Below the pieces are notes generated by a model. It was not told the origin of the DNA. It did not search any database and was given only the letters and a program-made list of their open reading frames with translations. A program made the position numbers and the translations under genes. From Amorphochlora amoebiformis (taxonomy: Eukaryota > Cercozoa > Chlorarachniophyceae), in the NCBI GenBank assembly GCA_054601695.1, contig BAAHQB010000015.1, positions 992,001 through 1,056,000 on the forward strand: DNA of 64,000 nucleotides. The letters run 5' to 3'. How positions within the stretch are numbered: the first letter of the stretch is position 1; each line of letters starts with the position of its first letter. Shown piece after piece: positions 34,193-64,000 of this stretch.

Positions 34193-35310
34193 GAGACAAC
34201 TACAACACACATATACAACCGTGTAATTTACGCCTTACACACAAGTAAATGCATATATATATGTGTATATATGTATATGTATGTATACATATATATGTAT
34301 ATATATATATATATGTATATATGTATACATACACATATATATACGACTGTATGTGTATATCTATTTTATATATATATATATGTATATGTGTATGTATATG
34401 TATATGTATATGTATGTATGTATTAAATGTGTACAAATATATATATATGTATATGTATGTATGTATTAAATGTGTACAAATATATGTATATGTATATGAA
34501 TGTATGTATATCTAGTTCATCTGATCATATGTATATGTATATATGTAAGTATCCAATTCACATCTGAATATGTATATGTATATACATATATATGCATATA
34601 TATATATATACATATATACATATATATATATACATATATACATATATACATATATATATATATAATCTAGATAATGATATCTATATACTCAGTCTAGTCA
34701 GTGCCCCAGGAGCTATTTCTCAACCTCTCAACCGTGACACGTGTCATACTTTAGTTAGAACCCTAAGCTTCAGAATCAGTTTAAGAGAAGTTTAGCTTCG
34801 AGTTCTACAAGTTGAAATTTAGTCATTAGTATATCGATCAATATTTCAGATATTCTAATTGTCCCACCTTAGACACATAGATATATGTGTATATATGTCT
34901 GTTGTGTGTGTATATATTGCACATATATATATTATATATAATATTATATATATATATGATGTACGGTTTATTAATTTAGTACGATACAGTGATTTCAAAA
35001 ATTCACAAATCGATGATTCTTAATATATATCATGGATTCGTTACTAAGTTTTATTATACAAGTTACATCCACGTATATGATATATCTACGATGATATGAA
35101 ACTATTGAGTTAAGACGGATTAGTAGAGTCGCATATAATTTAACTTTTTTAATCTGAATTACAGTAGTACATGTAATACTCCATTACAATTTATAAACGT
35201 TTGATCTCTATTACGTTGCGGTGCAGTTTTAAAAAAATTTCTCAAAACAATTTCACATTTTATCCGTGCATTATAGCAATATTTCGATAAAGTTTCATAT
35301 TTGTACATGC
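33691..35310. other. Intergenic, sufE to U1
   Basis: About 900 bp of TA-rich sequence with short CA/TG tracts, then ~650 bp of mixed unique sequence (34680-35310). No frame with splice sites or recognisable motif was seen. Confidence 0.6.
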
Positions 35311-35401
35311 GCCGTCGGCGCAGAGCGCACAACCCCTCTACCATAAATTATGCACTGTGCATGAGAATTATCCCATCCACTACAGCTTCACAGCAGCGCA
35401 G
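35311..35401 (-). pseudogene. Truncated U1 snRNA copy (3' half), distal
   Basis: Nearly identical to the 3' half of the U1 gene (Sm site and terminal stem-loop) but lacking the 5' domain with the splice-site recognition sequence and stem-loop I/II. Lies ~290 bp downstream of the intact gene. Confidence 0.85.
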
Positions 35402-35460
35402 TACACGTGAACACATATTTCAACAAATTTTACACATTTTCCAACAAATTTTCATCATTG

Positions 35461-35551
35461 TGCGGGGTCGGCGCAGAGCGCACAACCCCTCTACCATAAA
35501 TTATGCACTGTGCATGAGAATTATCCCATGCACCTTACAGCTTCACAGCAA
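35461..35551 (-). pseudogene. Truncated U1 snRNA copy (3' half), proximal
   Basis: Second 3'-half copy, offset by ~141 bp from the intact gene and ~150 bp from the distal copy. It carries the Sm-site region AATTTATGG and terminal hairpin; the 5' half is replaced by AT-rich spacer. Confidence 0.87.
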
Positions 35552-35602
35552 CTTACATCACACATAATTTTCATAAATTAAACACCATTTTCATAATTGT
35601 GC

Positions 35603-35778
35603 GGGGTCGGCGCAGAGCGCACAACCCCTCTACCATAAATTATGCACTGTGCATGAGAATTATCCCATCCACTACGGCTTCACAGCGGCGGAGTGCAATG
35701 CCCTGCTCCACCATACCAGCCAGACCTGAGTGATCATCTGCAAGGGGGCCATACCCCACTGGCGTGCCAGGTAAGTCA
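35603..35778 (-). ncRNA. U1 spliceosomal snRNA
   Basis: U1 base-pairs with 5' splice sites. On the minus strand the RNA starts with ACUUACCUG (35776-35768), the exact complement of CAG/GUAAGU. It then has a GAUCAC element around stem-loop I, AUUGCACUCC, which is the U1A/stem-loop II loop (about 35680-35700), UGCAUAAUUUAUGG containing the Sm site, and a GC-rich terminal hairpin ending in ACCCC. About 176 nt against 164 in human U1. The 5' end is set 2 nt before ACUUACCUG by analogy. Upstream of it (35780 and above) is unique sequence without (TA)n, as expected for an snRNA promoter, though no PSE could be assigned. Confidence 0.93.
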
Positions 35779-36270
35779 AATTCGAAAATTTATTCTGTCT
35801 TTTGGCATAGATTTTGGAAAGCATCACAGGGCAATATGGAATGGAATTGGAAGCGTCACGAAAGAATGTCACTGTGGGGTGAATTTCTACCCTCTAATAA
35901 TGCTGGCTCATTTTGTTAAAGGTTTTAATATTTCGCAGCTGTTAGAGGTTTTAAGTACATATTTTTGACACACGTGCCACTCCGTCCGATGGTGCGCGGA
36001 GCTGCGAGGGGGACGGTCGGGGTATTTTTTTGAGCGATTTTTCGACTTTTGAACACTTGTTCAAGATGTGAACAAAGATTTTGAAAGAGATGGACAGTTT
36101 TTGGGGAAGTAGGAGTTTGAATAATGGCCCCTTGTTCGGATGTTTTATTTCTGAGGTTGTATCTTCGGGGAGGTGGATGGGTTTCCCCTGGGAATATACC
36201 AGGGGGGGGGGGCACGGGGCGTTTTTCAGGGTCTGGAATAACATATGTAAAAGCTATTAAATTTATGAAA

Positions 36271-36327
<57 letters not shown>

Positions 36328-36721
36328 TAATTATATATATATATATATACATATATACACATATATATACATACATATATACATATATATTCTACAAAAA
36401 TATACATACCCTTATGTACCAATACACATCCGCAGGTATTCATAGCCCTCACCCTAACCCTCGGCCTAGCCCCAAGCCCCCCGCTATCCCGACAAAAACG
36501 CACAACGAAAAAATTATTAAATCGCCTCCACGGAGGTACCGTTGAGGGGGGGGGAGAGACGGGGGTACCCTTTCGGGGGGGGGGAGGGAAGATGGAAGGT
36601 GCGAATGGTAATAAACTTTTTGGCAAAGAGGTGGAGGTACCCCAAGTTTTGGATCAGGTTATTGTAGTGAAGCATGGGTGTGTGTGTATATATATGTTAA
36701 ATATGATATCTATGCGTAGAT

Positions 36722-36769
<48 letters not shown>

Positions 36770-36902
36770 GTATGCATGTGTTTTGTGTATGTATGTGTGT
36801 GTGTGTGTGTGTGCGGATGTTTTATTTATTTATATTTATGTATGTAGATATAAATATAATACGAATTTATATAAATGTAAATGTGTCTACGTAAATACGT
36901 AC

Positions 36903-36947
<45 letters not shown>

Positions 36948-37059
36948 TCTTATATATATTCAAAAATCTTACTTATGTGTCCATATTAGATCCGATATTC
37001 TTTGACCTTCTATAGTAAATATATCTATATGCATATTATATATATATATATATACATAG
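35779..37059. other. Intergenic, U1 to mL38-like gene
   Basis: 35780-36240 is unique sequence and would hold the U1 promoter. 36260-36400 is TA repeat. 36530-36600 has runs of G around GGTACC. An ATG-led frame at 36594 (MEGANGNKLFGKE...) might be the missing first exon of the next gene, but no phase link to it can be proven. Confidence 0.5.
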
Positions 37060-52266
<15,207 letters not shown>

Positions 52267-52776
52267 TTGTTACTAACTTACTATCGGATACTCGATGTAG
52301 TACTTGATTTTAATAGTAAGTTGTGAGTTGTAAATTATTAGAATTTCCATCGTCGTTTGATACTAAATTTCTAAATCGAATTTCTGGATCTTGGAAGAAA
52401 TCTAGGAAATCGTTATGACTTCATTGTACTAGTGTATGCAGTATGTAATTGTGGGTGTGTACCTCGTAACTACCAACCGTAACTAGCGTAACGAGAAGAT
52501 CAGTACTATGACATATGCTTGCAAGATTGAATATTGGGAACATACACTAGCTAGGCTAGATAAATGGAACCATGCAGTGTCCGATATTATCACATGATAT
52601 GATCTAGCTTAATATTCTTGTTCCACAGTATGTGATCCCAGTCAGCAGATGACATTTTATAAAGGTAATAGTTACAAATTGAATGCATGAATATGCGCAT
52701 GCAAACGTTAGGCGCGTGGTTCTAGGGTTAGGAGCTCGAGAGCTTGCGGTCCTTCACTAGGCTACTAGGGCTAGCC
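52267..52776. other. Convergent intergenic region
   Basis: About 510 bp of unique, TA-repeat-free sequence between the stop codons of the mL38-like gene (+) and the CS-cyclophilin gene (-). No exon or RNA gene recognised; presumably 3' UTRs. Confidence 0.6.
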
Positions 52777-61307
<8,531 letters not shown>

Positions 61308-61548
61308 CTGTCTTCCGATTCCTGTTACATCATGATTGCTTCATTGATAAGCGTGTGTGTGCGAGAGAGAGAGAGAGTAATGTATGTATATACATTTACA
61401 AAATTTTGTATGTATCGTTATATGTTCATGTGGATGTGTCCATGCGTATTTTTGCGCACACATGTCTTGTAAATACATGTACATACATTAGTATATTTAC
61501 ATGTACATATATATAGAAATATATATTTTTATGATATATACATACATA

Positions 61549-61594
<46 letters not shown>

Positions 61595-61652
61595 ATATAT
61601 ATATATATATATGTATATATATAGGTATGTACACACGCACTCACACACACAA

Positions 61653-61692
<40 letters not shown>

Positions 61693-61707
61693 GTGTGTAT
61701 GTATATA

Positions 61708-61763
<56 letters not shown>

Positions 61764-61809
61764 GTGTGCACGTTTCTAATAGAAATATACAATTGTAGTT
61801 ACATGTCTG

Positions 61810-61842
<33 letters not shown>

Positions 61843-62165
61843 CTATGTACACACATGTACAGTTTGTACACACATATCTACCCGACATAGATGGTAGGAC
61901 CCTATGAACTCCAGCCCTTCGAGCAAGCCCTTGACGTCGAACACCATCACCGACGCAAACACGTGTCCGAGCAGGAGTTGTAAGTCCCTTACTGGAGATT
62001 AAGTCGGGATCACAGCCAGAAACATTTTCTCACAGTTCAAACCTTACTTAAATTTACAGGACATTGTATACGAAGTCGGGGGAAGGATATTCTTATGCAT
62101 ATGATCATGCGGTCCGTTTGCATGCTCTCTTACAAATTTTAAGGTATCGAGAAGGTCGTGCATAG

Positions 62166-62564
62166 TATTGTCACCCTTTTCTCCCTCACACCCTCTTTCT
62201 CTCTTTGTCTCCTCCTTACCTCTCCTTTCCTCTGTCTTCCCTCTCTTTTAATTTGTTTTCCCTCACATCTCTTTGTACCTCCGATTCTCTCCCTCTTGCC
62301 CTCGCGCTTTTTCCGTCGGGATCTCTTTCCAACATGCATGCGTGTATATTTTCGCTAGGCTTCCATGAGACAAAATGCGCATATTATCTCTAAGGTTTTG
62401 AAGGTACCCATAGACACCGCCAGATAGGATCGGTAGAACGAGCACTACCGCCAGCAGAACAGAAACACCTTCCCCACCACCGCCGACATTCCGGGGCATT
62501 GATATTTTGGATATCTCAGTAGATATCCAGGATATCGATATTGAAATATATCTTAACGTGATCA
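62166..62564. other. Intergenic, before the UBR-box gene
   Basis: Pyrimidine-rich 62170-62290, then mixed sequence. It should contain the UBR-box promoter if translation begins at 62565. Palindromic GATATC/ATCGATATT sequences at 62490-62550. No other gene seen. Confidence 0.5.
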
Positions 62565-64000
62565 ATGGCTCCGTCACGTTTGACCTCGGAACCCAATATC
62601 TCGGAACCCAACACCAATACATCCGAGGTTTTATTTCCTTGTCAGAAGAAAACCTCGGTCTCGGGGTCTGGAGGCTGGCCAGAGGGGATAGGGGCCAAGG
62701 GCACCCGTTTTCCCATGTCTCGCCATGACCTTTTCTCCAGTCGATCAAAACACTACAAACCCAGTGCTTCGATCGCACCAACTCTGCTGTGCGAGCCTCA
62801 GGTTTGTACTCAGGTTCTGCTCGACGCATGCAAGAATGCAGCTGCCATGGCTCATGACTTTCAACCGGTTCCCCTCGAGCTCCACCGCAAGCAGCATTGT
62901 ACATATGGTACGAATCTGATAATTTCATCCTTTTAGAAACACAATTTCGCCTGTTTTAGGAGAGTTTTGCCCTATGATTGACCCCAAATAACCTGTTGAT
63001 TTTTGTTTGGATTCTGACGCAGAGCACACAAGGAAGCGTCACATGGCCCAGATCTGGATGGAATGCTTCACTTGCGGGCTTACTGAGGATCGTGGGGTAT
63101 GTCAAATATGCGCCGAGACTTGCCACGCAGGCCACGACCTTTCTGAAGAGCACTACTCGTCTTTCTTCTGCGACTGTGGGGCTGAAGGCAGAGGCCGGTG
63201 CCAATCCCTGCCCGACGACACCAACACGTCTGAACGTCTCGAAGCGATTCCTCAACTCAAATATCAAAATCCCCAGCAGATTGCATCCACCCTTCTGCTG
63301 CACAATTGCGATTTCCTCAAGCCGAGGGCTCCGTATCGTGCACGCCTTCAGATGCGCAGTAAAGTTTTCCGGGTCGTCACCAAGCGTCGCGCCCAGGCGG
63401 CTATTGGGTCATCCTCGCCGTCTGCATCCGCTTCTCTTCCCCCCGCCACCCCTGTATCCCTAGACAGGCCCCCAGTGTACCCTTTCAAGAAGACCGGGCC
63501 TGCTCCACTCCCCGGGGCGCCTGCAAACGTGAGCTTTGTGCTGGCCGCTCTCAACTCGTGTATCGACCAACTAGTAGCCAATCCAACGCCCCCTAACCAC
63601 ATGTTGAGCTATTTAGACGCATTTGTGGGTGGACTAGAGCCGCTGTCTGTGGTGCTTCCCGTGGAGCACCAGGGAGTGTTCGAGAAGATTTCTAGACTGT
63701 ATCAAGACCGGGCAATTGGTGGGGGACAATCTCAAGGGGCAGAGGCAGAGGGAAACGCTATGAGGTGAGTTTAACTGTGTAGCATGTATTATTGTGCCAT
63801 TGGTGCGCTTTGAGTTGCGTGCACTGGAGTAAATTTGTGGTTTGTGTGAATCCTTGACAACGTCATAAAACCCCTCAGGCTCCTGCGTCTGTGGCTGGGC
63901 TATGGATCTATGGAGCACACGCTCAATGCAGCCCTGTTCCTCATGAAGAACCCGAATCTTATGCTGGGATCCGGGTTCGTGCGATATCTACAGGAATGGA
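62565..64000 (+). CDS. UBR-box zinc-finger protein (N-degron recognin-like), 5' part, runs off window
   Basis: UBR boxes bind basic N-terminal residues of N-degron substrates in E3 ubiquitin ligases. Exons: 62565-62907 (start ATG tentative), 63023-63764, 63879 to beyond 64000; phases match. The N-terminal ~60 residues are Ser/Thr/Pro-rich. Around residues 110-185 the ligands appear in family order: HCTY, then CFTC, CQICAETCHAGHDL, FFCDCGAEGRGRC. This most resembles the UBR4-type box. After it come a Ser/Pro-rich linker and a helical region (LNSCIDQLVANPTPPNHMLS). No RING or HECT domain is visible before the window ends, so whether it is itself a ligase is open. Confidence 0.88.

Noticed and set aside
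35693-35968. Plus-strand 91-codon frame with an apparent perfect CAG/GTAAGT donor
   Set aside because: It is antisense to U1; the 'donor' is simply the complement of the U1 splice-site recognition sequence.
62263-62928. Minus-strand 221-codon frame
   Set aside because: It overlaps the UBR-box coding exon in antisense and shows no recognisable motif; opened by composition.

Overview
The window comes from the nuclear genome of a eukaryote, almost certainly a protist or alga. Its genes are split into many very short exons (commonly 30-120 nt, one of 17-18 nt) by GT-AG introns that are largely (TA)n microsatellite. Long (TA)n reading frames ('IYIYIY...') are repeat translation, not genes. I rebuilt the genes by requiring open frame, splice sites and matching intron phase across all junctions, guided by family motifs. 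TTAGGG/CCCTAA blocks occur throughout as interstitial arrays inside introns, so the lineage probably has TTAGGG telomeres. The SufE gene may carry a signal-anchor plus transit-like leader, which would fit a complex (secondary) plastid. That is an inference, and I cannot name the species.

Layout: (1) 9-15491, + strand, a K+-dependent-type membrane pyrophosphatase in 30 exons (776 aa). (2) 16642-28009 (perhaps to 28526), - strand, a histidine-phosphatase (phosphoglycerate-mutase-like, UBASH3-type) protein in 16-17 exons. (3) Head-to-head with it, 28720-33690, + strand, SufE (Fe-S cluster assembly sulfur acceptor). (4) 35603-35778, - strand, a U1 snRNA gene with two truncated tandem copies of its 3' half. 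(5) 37060-52266, + strand, a PEBP-fold protein, probably mitochondrial ribosomal protein mL38, in about 22 exons. (6) 52777-61307, - strand, a CS-domain (NudC/p23-like) plus cyclophilin fusion in 16 exons (358 aa). (7) 59379-62165, + strand, a small unidentified gene whose exons interleave with those of (6). (8) 62565 to beyond the window, + strand, a UBR-box protein.

Two genome-wide patterns are the main discoveries. First, introns contain 'ghost exons': partial copies of the neighbouring exon together with its splice site, embedded in TA repeats, in one to seven copies, usually direct but sometimes inverted. Even the U1 gene has such partial copies. Second, many introns are built from interstitial telomeric repeats that carry a conserved core of about 45 bp in fixed orientation to the TTAGGG strand. 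The C-rich strand supplies CTAAC branch-point-like motifs and CTAG acceptors. Together they suggest an active process that seeds introns with exon fragments and telomeric DNA.

Functionally the genes are ordinary housekeeping ones: vacuolar/acidocalcisome proton pumping, phosphatase, Fe-S assembly, splicing, mitochondrial translation, chaperone/isomerase and N-degron recognition. They form no evident pathway. The non-genic remainder is TA microsatellite, GA/CT tracts, minisatellites and telomeric arrays.
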